DNA from: Carnegiea gigantea
Taxonomy: Eukaryota > Streptophyta > Magnoliopsida > Caryophyllales > Cactaceae
Direction of reading: 5' to 3'
DNA length: 64,000 nt
NCBI GenBank assembly: GCA_029747015.1
Contig: JAKOGI010002999.1
Coordinates: forward strand, 1-64,000
Shown here: positions 1 to 11,936 of the stretch, in pieces
Layout of the letters: the number at the start of each line of letters is the position of its first letter
Numbering within the stretch: position 1 is the stretch's first letter
Notes under the pieces: model-generated
Told to the model about the DNA's origin: nothing
What the model saw: only the letters and a program-made list of their open reading frames with translations
The model's database searches: none
Program-made: the position numbers and the translations under genes

Positions 1-626
1 TGTACCCGAACTATGCCACAAGGGCGCAAGGAGCATCAGCCACTCCTCCTCATCTATCAAGACTCGCGTCTCCAACTCAAATGCCGTTAAAGCTCTCGGG
101 CGCTTGTCATGTGCTTGTGCATGCATCTCATGATAATGTAAGTAAGTGAGCACTATTAAAAATATAGCTAAAAAGATCAGCATGCTCTTAAACTTACCAG
201 ATGCCAGGAAAAAATCGAAAGAATGTTCAAAGAATGGGATCCATCGAATTTTCGTAGGCATATCCTCTAGGTATACACAATAGGGATCAATGGAGGGGAC
301 ATACCTCTGAAAAGTGCCTAGAGATGCATCTAATGCATGCACATGAAGGGGGGTCGAAAGGGATAAAGGAGATGTGATGGGGACAAAGTCAATGACATCA
401 ACATGAATAGGGTCTATGGGGTTGGGGCTAGGAAAGACGCCAACAACTTCTTCATCATCACATGACCTCTCTAAGAGGGTCTCCTCTAAACATTGCTCAA
501 CCAAAACTAGTACTTCTAACCAAGTAAGTGAATCATCCTCACTGTACATACTAGCATCATCCCTAAAAGATTCGCCCACTTTGAGCTCCGTGCACGGAGC
601 TAAGGGGAGGGCAGGAATAGGTAAGC

Positions 627-1319
627 TCAAGACACCCTCTGTAGTGTCTCTAGGACGGTGCCAAGTAAGGATGTAGCAATAATGGGTGAAATTGTTAGGG
701 GAGGGTCAAGTACTTCCTCTAGTTCGGACTCTAGAGGAGGAAAAGACATACCATCATCACACATATTGAGATCAAGTCTAGCAGAACTAAACCTAAGGTC
801 AGTCTCATGTGATAGGTCATACTCCCGCAGTGAATTTTCAAACTTTGCATTTTGCTCATCTATGACATCTCTCATGTGATTTAATCTAATAAAATCATCA
901 TCATAGATCACATAAAGAGGACAAGAGTTCACATCATGATCAGAATAGTGGCAACTAGAGCATACGACGTGAGAATAAGAGGAATTTGGATGGTACAAAT
1001 CCTTAAACTGATTTGCACATGGAGATGGAGCATGCAAATCATAGGGATCGGGGGAAGGGCACACAAAAGACTCACTAGCAATGTCGAATTGCCATTACTG
1101 CGAAGCCAAAGACTCGAAGAGATACCACATCACATCAACATTCATACAATAAAGACCACTACTCATGGACTCCAAGATAGCTCGGGTCTCCTGAGTTATA
1201 CTCTCAAGCACAACTTCATAAATTTCCCATTTTTCATAAAGGAAATGCACATATTGAGCATGATAGTCATTCAATCTAGACAAGCACTGCCAAAAAGGTT
1301 CGTGCTCAAATTGGGGTAA
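627..1319 (-). pseudogene. Gag-like remnant with CCHC knuckle
   Basis: One minus-strand frame runs from about 1319 to a stop at 627, broken only by a TAA at 1095-1097. The upstream part reads 'FWQCLSRLNDYHAQYVHFLY'; the downstream part has a CCHC zinc knuckle (C-SS-C-HYSD-H-DVNS-C) at about 925-970. I recall this arrangement from repetitive plant proteins linked to gypsy elements, but know no proven function. It sits where gag is expected, just inside the 5' LTR. No ATG clearly marks the start. Frame is lost left of 627. Likely a decayed nucleic-acid-binding capsid-type protein. Confidence 0.6.
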
Positions 1320-1439
1320 ACGAAAAATAGTTATTTTGATTAAAAATTTTTCAAATTTTTGATTTTTTAATTTTTTTTGGATTTTCTAAGGGCCTAGCCT
1401 TGAATGCTGAAGTAAACCCCGATATAGAAAAGCAACAAC

Positions 1440-1457
1440 TCCCGGGTAATGATGCTA
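1440..1457 (-). other. Primer-binding-site region (gypsy)
   Basis: On the minus strand the seven bases after the LTR end are followed by TAGCATCATTACCCGGGA, a diverged form of the TGGCGCCGTTGCCGGGGA primer site seen at 29529 in the Athila-like element. Same spacing from the LTR end in both families. Confidence 0.6.
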
Positions 1458-1463
1458 AAAACT

Positions 1464-2760
1464 TGTTAGAGAAAAAACGGAGTTTTAATGTTTACAAACC
1501 CTAAGTGCAAGGTGTATCGTTGAGTACTTGGGGTGTCGTCCGCAGGGAGTTGTGTTTCCAACTACCAGAACTAACTAAAGCATTTCGAGTTAAGTAAAAT
1601 CGAAGGGGATGGAAAATTGAGCTAAACTACTAAAGCGAAAATAAAAAGACTGTGATTAGACCTAAGATAAACCAGGTAATCAAGTCAAGTCCAAGCCTTC
1701 CCAAGTTACGCAAGTATTCAGAGATGGTCGGTTGCATCATAAAAACCACCCAAGCCCTCACTCAAGGGTCATAAGCTAGTCTAATTGTTCTAACCTTCTA
1801 TTTTCATGAGATTAGTTCAATTAAACTTAAGATTGACAACCCTTGACCTAGCTAGTGATTAGACTATTTTCATGTCCCAATCCCAACTATTCTTTCTACT
1901 CATACTAGACAATTGACCTCACCTCTCAGCATAACTCAATTGCCCCAAAACACGGATGAAAGCTTTTTCAAGCTTTTCATCGAACACTTGGCGGACGTGA
2001 AAGAAAACTCTAAATTCTAGGCATAAACAAGTTAGGTCAAGGCGTAAACAAGAATCAATTGACCATCTCAAAAACAAATCACAACCAAAGATGAAATCTT
2101 TAATTCACAAACAAATGTTGAAACCAAAGTAAAACAATAATCTATTGAACTAGCAAATATAAATTAAAAAGCATGAAATTAAAGAGAAAAGGAGAAGAAG
2201 AACTTAGTCTTCAATTGCGAATCCAAAATCTTCTATAATGTATAAAAGGACTAACCTAATCTAATCTCCCTCTAAAGGGGTTTGAAAAGGCTAGGATAAA
2301 CCCTAATTGGCCCTCTCAAGAACCCAGCATAAAGCCCCCCTCAAAAAAAAAGAAAAACCCCCTTTATAAAAGCTAAAAACCGCTTAAATCGCGACGGCAG
2401 GTAGGATGCACGGCCGTGCACCAACGCACTGACAGGGCGCACGGCCGTGCACCAGTCCATATGCAGCTTCTGATCCCGCAGCATGGTTGTGCACTCCTAC
2501 AGCACGACCGTGCGCTTCCTGCAGCTCTCACTTGTGCTCCTGGGGCTTCGTTGGACCTCTATGCATCCTTCAAATCGCTCCAAAGGTCTTCCTTTTGATC
2601 AAAACCCGAAAATTTCTTTTGAAAGTAAGACAAAACACATTACAAGCACAATTGAATCAAAGGAAGTGAATTTAACCCTTTTTCATCTAAATTTGACATG
2701 AAAATACCGAGAAAAATGGGTCAAATAAGGGCTAAAATAGGGTCAAAAATAAATGTAACA
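1464..2760 (-). repeat. 5' LTR of the partial gypsy element
   Basis: About 1297 bp, bounded by TG...CA on both strands. Its minus-strand text aligns along its length with the solo LTR at 4913-6111, including the opening block with 'cctttgattcaattgtg' and the closing block with 'caccttgcactt'. It holds two perfect cacggccgtg dyads (2407-2420 and 2439-2450) and a diverged one near 2500-2516. The inner edge is followed by a primer-binding-like sequence, which fixes orientation. Confidence 0.8.
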
Positions 2761-3049
2761 TGGACGTTGTTTGCCATGATTAAGGTATTGAGGCGGATCA
2801 ACCCTAAGGGGAACTAGTTTGAACTAAGCTATATAGATTATAGTAAGGGATTAAGCATACAAGGTCAATTGGTACAAAGAGTTTTATGAATAGAATGATG
2901 ACATATGTCTCACCACAAAACATTCTTGAATGTCTTGCCTCATTCTAAATCAACGTATTTCATAATTTAAAATCATCGAATTCTCAATGATTGCACTTAA
3001 TTATAAATTATTAACCTCAAATATGCATCAACTACGCTAACAAAGTATT
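2761..3049. other. Intergenic, no feature seen
   Basis: AT-rich DNA between the gypsy LTR edge and the SINE. No coding pattern, inverted repeat or RNA gene was recognised. Confidence 0.6.
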
Positions 3050-3233
3050 AAAAAGGGCAGCCTGGTACATAAGCATCCCGCGTTCACGCAGGATCCGGAG
3101 AAGGGCCGCACCCCAAGGGGTGAATTTTAGGCAACCTAATTTGACTTTGTCAGTGGCTGATTTCACGACTTGAACCCATAGCCTTTTGGTCACATGGAGA
3201 CAACCTTACTGTTACTCCAAGGCTCCCCTTTTG
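3050..3233 (-). mobile_element. Au-like SINE
   Basis: Read on the minus strand, it starts with 'aaaaggggagccttggagta' (A-box region), has a B-box-like GGGTTCAAGTC near 3165-3177, then the block around 'ccccttggggtgcggccctt', and ends '...aggctgcccttttt' with a short T tail. This matches my memory of the tRNA-derived Au SINE found widely in flowering plants. The left flank 'acaaagtattaaa' recurs to the right at 3233-3245 as 'acaaagtgttaaa', a likely target-site duplication with one mismatch. It encodes no protein; it would be transcribed by RNA polymerase III from the internal A and B boxes. Confidence 0.8.
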
Positions 3234-3510
3234 ACAAAGTGTTAAATGACAAAGTATTAAATGACACCCTAATCATATAAACCTATTCACAAGGGCATAT
3301 GATGCGTCTATTTTAGAAATGCGGTAAATTATGGATAGAAAATATGATTTTACACAATTTATAAATTGTAATATTCTTTTGCTATTTGATCATACTATTT
3401 TTTTCAATTTAAAAACATTGTAATATGATTTCTGTGTAGTATTAACGTATCTGAAACACGTTTAATTTGGGGTCATCAAATGCAAGCCACTTGAGCCAAT
3501 CGATCCTTCG

Positions 3511-3742
3511 TGTTACAATTAGAAAAGAAGACAAACAGGTGAATGAACAACTTAATTCATTAATTTACAAAGGTATAATACATCAATATTTATACACATA
3601 AACAGATAATATAAAAGGAACGCTAAATCAACTACAATCAAGATCTCAATCAAATCGTGATTATAGTAGTCAATTGCTAATCACTAAAATCTCTCCACAA
3701 TCACAAAAATCTCTCTACACAGATACCAAGAACATCTCAACG
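3511..3742 (-). repeat. 3' LTR of copia-1
   Basis: Begins tgttacaatt; its inner edge reads ctcaacg where the partner has ctcaaca, a one-base change in the terminal CA. On the minus strand it is preceded by the polypurine tract gaggggggac (3741-3752 region). Confidence 0.9.
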
Positions 3743-3896
3743 TCCCCCCTCAAACCCAAGATGGGGTAGTTGAAACCAGCTTGAGTTTGTGCACTAAAGT
3801 ATGAAAGCGGCCAGGAAGATGTGACTTTGTGAACAAATCTGCAGGCTGATTAGAGGAACTAAGGGATGGGAGGCATATGGTACCACGAACGATGTC

Positions 3897-6432
3897 TTAA
3901 CAAGTGAAATGACAATCAATCTCTATATGTTTCGTTCGCTCATGGAAGACATCATTGTGAGCAATTTGTATAGCGCTTTGGTTGTCACAGTAAATAGATG
4001 TAGCTGTAGTCTGAGAAACATTCATATCTGCAAGTAACCAATGAAGCCAAAGTACCTCAGTAGTAGTGTCAGTAATGGCACGATACTCACTTTCAGTGCT
4101 GGATCGGGAGGCTAAGGTTTGCTTTTTGCTTCGCCAAGAAATAAGTGAATCACCAAGGAAGATGCAGTAACCTATAGTAGAACGTCTATCAGTAGGATCG
4201 CCTCCCCAGTCAGCATCAGAATAAGCTCGTAGCTCAAGAGAAGAATCCACGGAGAAATGTAGGCCATGAAACAAGGTGCCTTTGATGTAGCGTAAGATTC
4301 GAAGAACAGCAGCATAATGAGTGGAACAGGGAGCTGACATGAATTGACTAACCAAGTGAACTGCATAGGCAATGTCTGGGCATGTAACTGTAAGGTAAAT
4401 TAGAGTGCCAACAAGTTGCTGATAAAGAGTAGGATATGGAAGTGGAGTATCATCTATTGGAAGAAACTGCACATTCGTTTCAAGAGGTGTGCTTTCCACC
4501 TTACAATCGGAGAGACTCGCTTTTGTCAAGAGATCAGAAGCATACTTGGCTTGAGATAAAGAAATACCATTCTTAGAAGAGAGAACTTCAAGGCCTAAGA
4601 AGTAACTAAGGGGTCCCAAATCCTTCATGTCAAATTGTTTAGTTAAAAACTATTTGACAGTTTTAATATCAAATGAGTCGTCACCTGCAATTATCATATC
4701 ATCCACATATAGAAGTAGTAAAACAACATCGTGGTCCGTTTTCTGTAGAAATAGTGCATTATCATGTGGACTAGAAGAGAAATGAATTTTGCTAAGTGTA
4801 GTGCTGAACTTAGCAAACCATGCTCTGGGAGCTTGTTTAAGGCCATATAAAGCATGACGGAGATGATAAGCTTTGTTAGGAGGATGATCATACCCAGGTG
4901 GAGGCTTCAAATTGATGAACTCCCATTTTACCTCATTTGATCCCTATTTCTCATTGTTTTTATGTCAAATATAGATGAGAAATGGTCAAATTTACTTCCT
5001 TTGATTCAATTGTGTTTATAAAGTTATTTATCTTACGTTCAGGAGATATCTCTTGGTTTTGATAAAAATGACAGCTTTGGATGAATTATAAGGAAGAATA
5101 GAGGTCTAAGAAACCCTGAGAACCAAGAGAGAAGTAGTGGGAAGAGTTTCTGCCGAACCAGAAATTTGGCATGGGGGTCCCATGCCAGGTGGCACAACCG
5201 TGCTACCCCCCAGCGGTAAAAGCATCTTCGGGCATCTGTTTAAGGGGGAATTTTTTCAAGTTTTCGAGGGGGTGATTTAGGTTTCCTCCTCCCACTCCCA
5301 AACCCCATTAGGGTGTGAATAAATTAGGTTAGATTAGAAGGTTAATTTTGATTTCAAGCTTGTGGATTCGATCTTCAACTAAATTAAGCATAAGTTTTCT
5401 CTTCTCTTCCTCTCTCTATTTTGTTTACTTATATTCACGTTTTAGTTTATAATCTTTTGTGATGTTTAGTGATTATAGTTATGAATCTTTGATTGTGATT
5501 AGCCTCTTGTTGGCTAATTGATCTTTATTTAGGCTTTTACCCCTCTTGTTTATGCTAGAATCTAAGGTTTTCTCTCACGCTCACCAAGTGTTCGATGAAA
5601 TACTCGAAAGAGTTTTTATGCTTTTTTTGGGACAATTAACTTATGCTAAGAAGTGAGGTTGATTGTCTACTATGGGTAGAGCGAATAGTCGGGATTGGGA
5701 CATGAAAATAGTTTCGGTCGCTGGCTAGGTCAAAGGTTGTTAATCTTGTAGTCTAATTGACCTAATCCCATAAAAATAGGTGGTTAGAACATTTAGACTA
5801 GCCTATTGACCCTTGAAAGAGGACTTAGATGGACTCTAATTGGACAACTAATCATTCTTGAATTACTAGCTAACTTGAGAAGGTGAGAGTTTGAATTGAT
5901 TAGTTAATCTACCTTAGGTTTAAATACAATTGAAGTCTTATTTGTTTTAGTAGTTTAGTTTTACTTCTCTTCACCTTCGATTTTGCCTAGATTGATATAC
6001 TTGAGTGAACTTTGATAGTTGAAGACACAACTTCTTGTGGACGACACGCCAAGTACTTAACGATACACCTTGCACTTGTGGTTTATAAATATTAAAAATT
6101 TTTTCCTAACACATATACACTTCTTCCTCTAAATCTCCATTAAGAAATGTATTTTTAACATCCATTTGATGTAAGCCCCATCATTTAGAAGCAGCAATAG
6201 CAAGAAGTGTTCGAACAGAAGTGATACGAGCCACCGGAGCAAAAGTTTCTTCACAATCAATTCCATATTCCTGAGTATAACCCTTTACAATGAGTCAAGC
6301 TTTATATCTTTCAACAGAGCCATCAGATCGTGTTTTTATCTTATAAATCCACTTGCAACCAACAAGGGGCTTGTTAGGAGGAGGATCAACCAAGTCCCAA
6401 GTATGAGTCTTTTCAAAGGCCCGTAATTCTTC
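3897..6432 (-). pseudogene. copia-1 reverse transcriptase/RNase H, split
   Basis: The first part (6432-6117) carries 'WIYKIKTRSDGSVERYKA' and 'QMDVKNTFLNGDLEEEVYM' with several stops. The gypsy solo LTR then interrupts exactly between 'EEVYM' and 'KPPPGYDHP'. The second part (4907-4650) has '[13 protein letters not shown]' and the catalytic 'LLYVDDMII'. After a stop it continues 4628-3897 with 'YFLGLEV', 'YSDADWGGDPTDRRST' and 'SSTESEYRAITDTTTEV' (RNase H). It ends near 'RTKHIEIDCHF', short of the usual C-terminus. Several stops look like CGA or CAA changed to TGA or TAA. Confidence 0.88.
4913..6111 (+). repeat. Gypsy solo LTR inside copia-1
   Basis: 1199 bp, starting tgatgaactc and ending cctaaca, with no internal domain. 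It is flanked by caaat (4908-4912) and catat (6112-6116), a 5-bp target duplication with one mismatch; removing the LTR and one flank rejoins the copia reading frame. The text is related to the LTR at 1464-2760 read in reverse. A solo LTR usually arises when the two LTRs of an element recombine and delete the interior. Confidence 0.9.
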
Positions 6433-8083
6433 TTACATAGCTTGTTGCCAACGAGAGTCATTAGATGCCTCTTTATAGGTATGAGGTTCATATAAGTTAA
6501 ACATGGCTGAAAAACAATGATAATCACGAAGATATTGAGGTGGGTTTCTTACTCTATGAGGGCGATTAGATGGAGACATATTATCAATAGGAGCAGGAGA
6601 GGTAGGTGGCTCTTGAGTTGCTGGAGTAGGATCTGCAAGCGAGACTTTATCACGAGAAATAGTCATAGCATCGGGTGTATGTGAGAACTCTGACAGGGAG
6701 CTAGCTTCAGATTCACTAGAAAATAGCTCAATTGAGGAATTAGAGAAAAAAGGAGTAGATGCAGGTGGGATAGTCTCAAATTTAGACATTGAAGAAAATT
6801 TAATGTGTTCCCAAAAGACAACATGTCGAGAAAGACGAATTCGATGTAAAATGGGATCCCAACAATGGTATCCTTTGTGTTCTGTCCCATAACCCTGAAA
6901 GAAACAAATGCGAGCACGAGCTTCTAACTTCGTGTACTCATGTGGTTGAAGAAGAACAAAGCAAGTGCAACCAAACACCTTAAGAGACTCATAATTGGGT
7001 GGGTGGTTATAAAGGCGCTCAAAAGGAGACACATTACCAAGAATAGAAGATGAAAGTCTGTTGATGGTATAGACAGTAGTCAAGGCTGCTTCACCCAACA
7101 ATCGCTCAGGACAAGAAGAAGAGATGATCATAGCATGAATGGAATTGAGGATATGTCGAAGTTTTCGCTCTGCACGGCCGTTTTGCTGAGATGTGTGGGG
7201 ATAAGAATATTGAGAAATAGTACCATTGTCGGCAAGAAACTTTAAGAGTTTGGAATCACAATATTCTATGGCATTGTCTCTTCGTAAGGTTTTAATGGTT
7301 TTATCAAATTGAGTTTTAACAATGGTTGTAAAATCAATATAAATTTGGGGTAATTTAGAGCGATTTTTCTTGAGAAAAATCCAGGTGAACCTGGAATAAT
7401 CATCAACAAAAATCACAAAGTACCGTGATCCGTTCATGGTGGGTACAAGACAAGGTCCCCAAATATCTAAATGAATTAAATCAAAGGGAGAATCAGAAAT
7501 GGAGGAACTGTTATTGAAAGACAAGGCAGGTTGTTTCGCTTGTTAACAAGTAATACAATCGAAAGTTTTGCTGTTGACAGTTCCCAACACATCATAAGAA
7601 AGTAAAGGATGAAGTTTATTTAAGGAGCTATGACCAAGACGCTGATGCCATATTGACAGAGGAACACTAGTGGAAATAGCACAGATAGGGGTCAAGGAAG
7701 GAATATGCAGGGAGGTGAGTTCAACCAGACGTCCAACTTTACGACTAGTTTTGATGATTTGTCCCGTCTTGAGATCCTACATACGACACCCGATAGGTGC
7801 AAAGTTCACTTCATAACCATAATCACCCAAGTGGCCAACAGAGACAAGACTAAAGTTTAAGGCCGGAATTAGAAAAGTATCAAGTGATGAGACATTAGTT
7901 GAGGAAATAGGTCCTTTATGACTAGCATTCATAGTGGAACCATTGGCGGTCTTAATGGAAGAGGAGTTGGCAGTGGGCGCTAATGAAGAGAAAAGGTGGG
8001 GGCAACTTGTCATGTGATTACAGCAGCCATAATCAAAATACCAAGAAGAGTTACCACCGAGAGTAGCTAAAGCTGTAGTGTTA
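6433..8083 (-). pseudogene. copia-1 protease and integrase, broken
   Basis: The protease remnant lies near 7950-8050; the active-site area is damaged (reads DYGCC instead of DSGAS-type). A GAG-pre-integrase segment around 7600-7700 has 'IWHQRLGHSSLNKLH'. The integrase core is one open frame, 7524-6433: first Asp in 'HLDIWGP', second in 'LRRDNAIEYC', Glu in 'QQNGRAERK', so the DD-E residues can still be seen. It ends in a C-terminal 'FLRDYHCFSAM'-like linker leading to reverse transcriptase. Stops separate the pieces, including TAA after 'WQQAM' at 6433. Confidence 0.85.
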
Positions 8084-9017
8084 TTACCAGTGGAGAGACA
8101 AGTTGACTAAGCAGGGCCTGAAGGTCAACGGAAGAAGAGGGAGATGACTTAGAATTGTTGGCACAAGTAGCAGGTCCAAACATAGGCTTGGTAGAGTGGT
8201 TGGGGCGAGTCTGATTCCTGTTTTGAGGATGAGTCGGACAATCGTTAATAAAATGATTAGACTTCTTATAGTATCGACAAAATACTGTAGAATAATTTTT
8301 GGCAATATGTCCCTTTTTACGGCATTAACGACATTAACAATGGGGCATTCTGGAAGAAGATGACTAGTTTGATAACAGTGGCGACAAATCTTGGCGTTCT
8401 TGTCAGAAGCTACGAAAGCAGAATCAACTTGTGTCTTCAAAAGCCCCAATCGAGTTTCCTCTGATTTCAGTCGAGGAAGGGCTGCTTCAAGGGTAGGCAA
8501 GGGTTGTTGATTAAGTAAAGCTGCTCGTACAGGCTCATAATCATCAGTAAGAGCCATCAAGAATTGAATTAATTTGTCATCATTATGATATGCTACAAAT
8601 TTTGCAGCATCTTCAGCATCCTTCCACACGGGCTCAAATAAGGTTAATTGATTCCAAATAACTTCCATTTGAGCGAGAAAGTCATATATAAGTTGTCCCT
8701 TCTCTTGTTTCAAACTACCGAGTTCTTTTATAAGTTGAAAACGATGAGACAAGTCAGAACTTGTATATCGTTGAGCAAGATGGTCCCATACCACTTGTAT
8801 ATCGTTGATGATTTTTGCTATCCCAGTCCTCAAGACGTTCAGCAAATTTCTGATCTGCTTCACTACTAGCTTTTGTGGGACATGTTTTGTCACCTGTAGC
8901 ATATCTCCATAGTTTAGGCCCTTTAAGAAAACTACACGTTGCCTCAGAACAATACCTATAGTTTGTGACATTAAGTGTCATAGAAATGGGTTGGGAAACA
9001 TGACTCTTGTCCATCAT
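8084..9017 (-). pseudogene. copia-1 gag, frameshifted
   Basis: Starts at ATG 9017 or 9014 (MMDKSHVSQPISM), then a region with 'WRYATGDK' and 'DWDSKNHQ' typical of copia gag, a shift near 8815-8870, and a long second part including 'VVWDHLAQRY' and 'QLIKELGSLKQEKGQLIYDF'. A CCHC knuckle (C-RH-C-YQTS-H-LLPE-C) lies near 8355-8395, and the frame slips again after it. Gag forms the particle and binds element RNA. It directly follows the 5' LTR and primer site. Not functional as it stands. Confidence 0.85.
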
Positions 9018-9178
9018 AAAGAACACAGGGCAAACTAAAACTCTGACAGGAAGACTTCAAAGATTGAAAACCACCAAAGTTTGATGAGAGGATGGTGATA
9101 GGAAAAACGCCACCAAGAAGGATTTAGGCAAGCTAAAAAAAATGAAACCCAACAACCACTCCTAGGGCTCTGATACTA

Positions 9179-9410
9179 TGTTACGATCAGAACAGAAGAC
9201 AAACAGATGAATGAACAACTTAATTCATTGATTTACAAAGGTGTAATACATCAATATTTATACACATAAAGAGATGATATAAAAGGAATGCTAAATTAAC
9301 TACAATCAAGATCTCAATCAAATCGTGATTATAGTAGTCAATTGCTAATTACTAAAATCTCTCCACAATCAAGAAAATCTCTCCACACAGATACCAAGAA
9401 TATCTCAACA
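9179..9410 (-). repeat. 5' LTR of copia-1
   Basis: Begins tgttacgatc and ends tctcaaca, same length as the left copy with scattered substitutions. The primer site is directly inside it, at 9167-9178 (minus strand TAGTATCAGAGC, one base off the usual TGGTATCAGAGC). Confidence 0.92.
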
Positions 9411-9415
9411 CTTCG

Positions 9416-9616
9416 CAAGGCATCATGGGCATGTAGATTTTTTTGCCACCGAAGAAACGGCACTAGACAGCGTACATTGACTCGAGTTTTATTGAAGATT
9501 GTGAGTCGAATTTGGTAAAGAACTAGCAGCACCCCGGATATGTTTTTCCAAATAGAGACATTTTTATTATTTTTTAAACCCTTTTGCGTAGGTTCTTGTG
9601 ATATTATCCTTGTTTA
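9416..9616. repeat. Old duplicated segment, copy A left part
   Basis: Aligns with 13215-13400: shared blocks include 'tttgccacc', 'cgtacattgact', 'tgtttttccaaatag' and 'gtaggttctt' in the same order. The match continues after the insertion 9617-11970, at 11971-12110. Non-coding. Confidence 0.7.
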
Positions 9617-10394
9617 TGGGGCGTATCGCTAAGCCGAGCTTGAACCTGCCAAGTTCGAAGCTTGGCTGGTGAGCCCACATTTGGGCTTAAGTGCGGGTTG
9701 TGACTCGGCGAGGTGGTTAAAAAGAAGTTCAAGTGCTTGTCTAAAGCATGAGCCTAGGCTTAGCTCCTGCAGGCTTGTTTCAGACTCAAACCTAATTTTG
9801 GCTGTTCCAAAGCTTTGTCGCTTTGAGTGTAAGTTTGATTTCTTTAAAGCTAGGATAAAAGCTTGTGTTTTAGGATTTAGATATGAACCTTACTTCTTAA
9901 TGTTTAGATGTATAATAAGGCAGTCACATATATACAAAAGGATATGTGGACATACCTACTTTATTTAACCATGGGACAATTGAAATTATCTCATTATTGA
10001 TTGGGCTGCTAGATCCATTGGTCAATGGATAATTAAGAAAGTTAGGACTATCAACTTATAGAAGTCGTGCAATTACTAACTTTGCCTTTATATAAGCATA
10101 TGATATTCAAAGTCTGAATTGTAAAGCGTAGAGAAAATTTAATTAGGAAGTTAAAGCATACTATGTTGATGTGACATGATTATATCTGTTGAAGGTAGCT
10201 AGTTCATAATCAAAGTAATTACTTTACATAGAAAGTTTAATTATGCAAACCCTAATATATTAAAAAGGTTCGTGGAAGTTCGCTAGGTTCGTTCGTTTGG
10301 TTCATTGATTCGACTCATTTACGATCAACTCGTTTCAACTCGGCAAGCTCACGAGCCGGAATTCATGAAATTTGAGCTTAGATCAGATAACTAA

Positions 10395-11936
10395 GGCCCT
10401 GTTCTTTTCGTTGGAAAATTGTAAGTGTGGAATGGGCGGGAGTGGGAAGGGGGGAAGGAGTGGGTAGGAGTGAATAGGAGTAATTTCTTCTATGTAGGTG
10501 TGGGAAAGGTGTGGAAGGAATGGAAAGAAGTGGGAAGGAGTGGGAAGGGGTTGAATGAAGTAGGAGTACTGGTATAAGTTACGTATTTTGTTTTTTTAAT
10601 ATAATCTTTTATTTGTTATAGTAATTACCGATGATAAAAATTTTTTAGACTGAAAAAAGATTTCTCTGTGTTGACTTGGGTATGAAATAGTGTTTCGTGG
10701 CCGTTGTTACTCCAAAAAATTTTAATTTTTGTTATTCATAAAACAAATTGTAGATGTATTTTTTTTTCATATATTAACCAAATACGAGCAACGAAAAAAA
10801 TACACATATGTTCTGGCTCTGTTCTTTTCGTTGGTAAATCCAAATTTACCAATCTCAATCAACTATAACCCACATCAATCCACTTCATGAACTTAAATAA
10901 AAAAATACCAACTTCAATTGACTTCAACTAATTTTAACACACTTCCCATTATTTTAACCAACTTCTACCCATTATACAGAAAAAATTCAACTCATTTCAA
11001 CTAACTTCAACCCAGTTCAACCTATTTCAACCAACTTCAATCCACTTCAATTCCCTTTTACCAACTTCAATTTACTTCAACCAACTTCAACCCGCTTTCC
11101 ACTATTCTAGCCAATTTCTACCCATCATACAAAAAAATTTAATCAACTTTAACCAATTTCAATAAAAAATATGCACTTCAGCCTACTTTAACCCATGTTT
11201 ATCAATCTCAACCCATTCACCAATCCCTCAGTACACGGAAAATAATTATTTGCAACTTGTGTGAAGAACTTCCAATATTTTGTTACGCACACGGAAAAAA
11301 AAATCTGCTCAAAATATACGTACAATACATTTGCGCTTTCTTTCACTAATTACAAACAACACCAAAAAAATTTACACATTCCTTCATTATGCCAAGAAAA
11401 CATCTGCAGTTTCTGTCATAAATTACGATGAATTAAAAATAAATCTGCTACACATACAGTAACAACCATCCACGCTTTGGTGACCTATAACAAATAGTTT
11501 GTAACCAATGCAAAAATAATAATAATAGTACAATTTAAGCATCTCTTTCATATACAGAATCAAACCTAAAATATCTACCGGTCACAAAAAACTAACATTT
11601 GCTTAACAATGCAGAAAAAAATTATTATTTCCTTCAATATATATAACAAAAATTACGTCATCTATAATTTTCGATATGACTAATAAATATTTTCATAACA
11701 TCCGAAAAATAAATAAACTTTTAATAATTGTTATCAGACTATTCATACACACAATTACATAAATTATATAGGTTTTCAAAATATGAAAAATAGTAGTTAT
11801 GTGCAGGAGTGGGAAGGAGTAGGTGAGAGTTGGTGGGAGTGGAAAGAAGTGGTATTTTTTTTAAAGTGTGGGAAGAAGTGGGTGGGAGTTGGAAGAAGTG
11901 GGATGGGTCTATCAAACAACGAAAAAGAATGGGGCC
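10395..11936. mobile_element. PIF/Harbinger-like non-autonomous element
   Basis: Terminal inverted repeats: left ggccctgttcttttcgttg, right end complement ggccccattctttttcgttg. Both ends are flanked by taa (10392-10394 and 11937-11939), the 3-bp duplication preferred by PIF/Harbinger elements. Subterminal DNA is full of gggagtgggaaggagtggg-like repeats on one side and mirrored on the other. It contains no transposase ORF. A second copy of the left terminus sits inside at 10815. The family call is from TSD plus terminus type; Mutator or hAT is less likely because of the 3-bp duplication. Confidence 0.7.
10815..11230. repeat. Internal second terminus with caacttcaa repeats
   Basis: At 10815 the left terminus motif recurs as ggctctgttcttttcgttgg, followed by about 400 bp built from degenerate 'caacttcaaccca' units, such as 10910-11110. 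These look like the complement of the 'tgggaagtgg' subterminal repeats. No matching right terminus was found, so this may be a nested truncated relative. Confidence 0.5.

Larger units (their letters stand above)
1..2760 (-). mobile_element. Partial Ty3/gypsy LTR retrotransposon, 5' end
   Basis: Minus-strand element cut by the left window edge. Its 5' LTR is 1464-2760, followed (reading leftwards) by a primer-binding-site region at 1440-1457 and a gag-like reading frame at 627-1319. The outer edge at 2760 is set by the TGTTAC...CTAACA ends of the LTR. The other LTR and the target duplication partner lie outside the window. No protease, reverse transcriptase or integrase is seen, so it may be non-autonomous or simply truncated by the window. 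It is related to the solo LTR at 4913-6111. Confidence 0.8.
3511..9410 (-). mobile_element. Decayed Ty1/copia element (copia-1)
   Basis: Full-length by its ends: 232-bp LTRs at 3511-3742 and 9179-9410, perfect 5-bp target duplication cttcg (3506-3510 and 9411-9415), a tRNA-Met-type primer site next to the right LTR and a G-rich polypurine tract next to the left LTR. Coding order on the minus strand is gag, protease, integrase, reverse transcriptase, RNase H, i.e. copia order. A gypsy solo LTR interrupts it inside reverse transcriptase. Without that insert it would be about 4.7 kb, a normal length. Frames are broken by many stops and shifts, so it cannot be autonomous. Confidence 0.93.
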
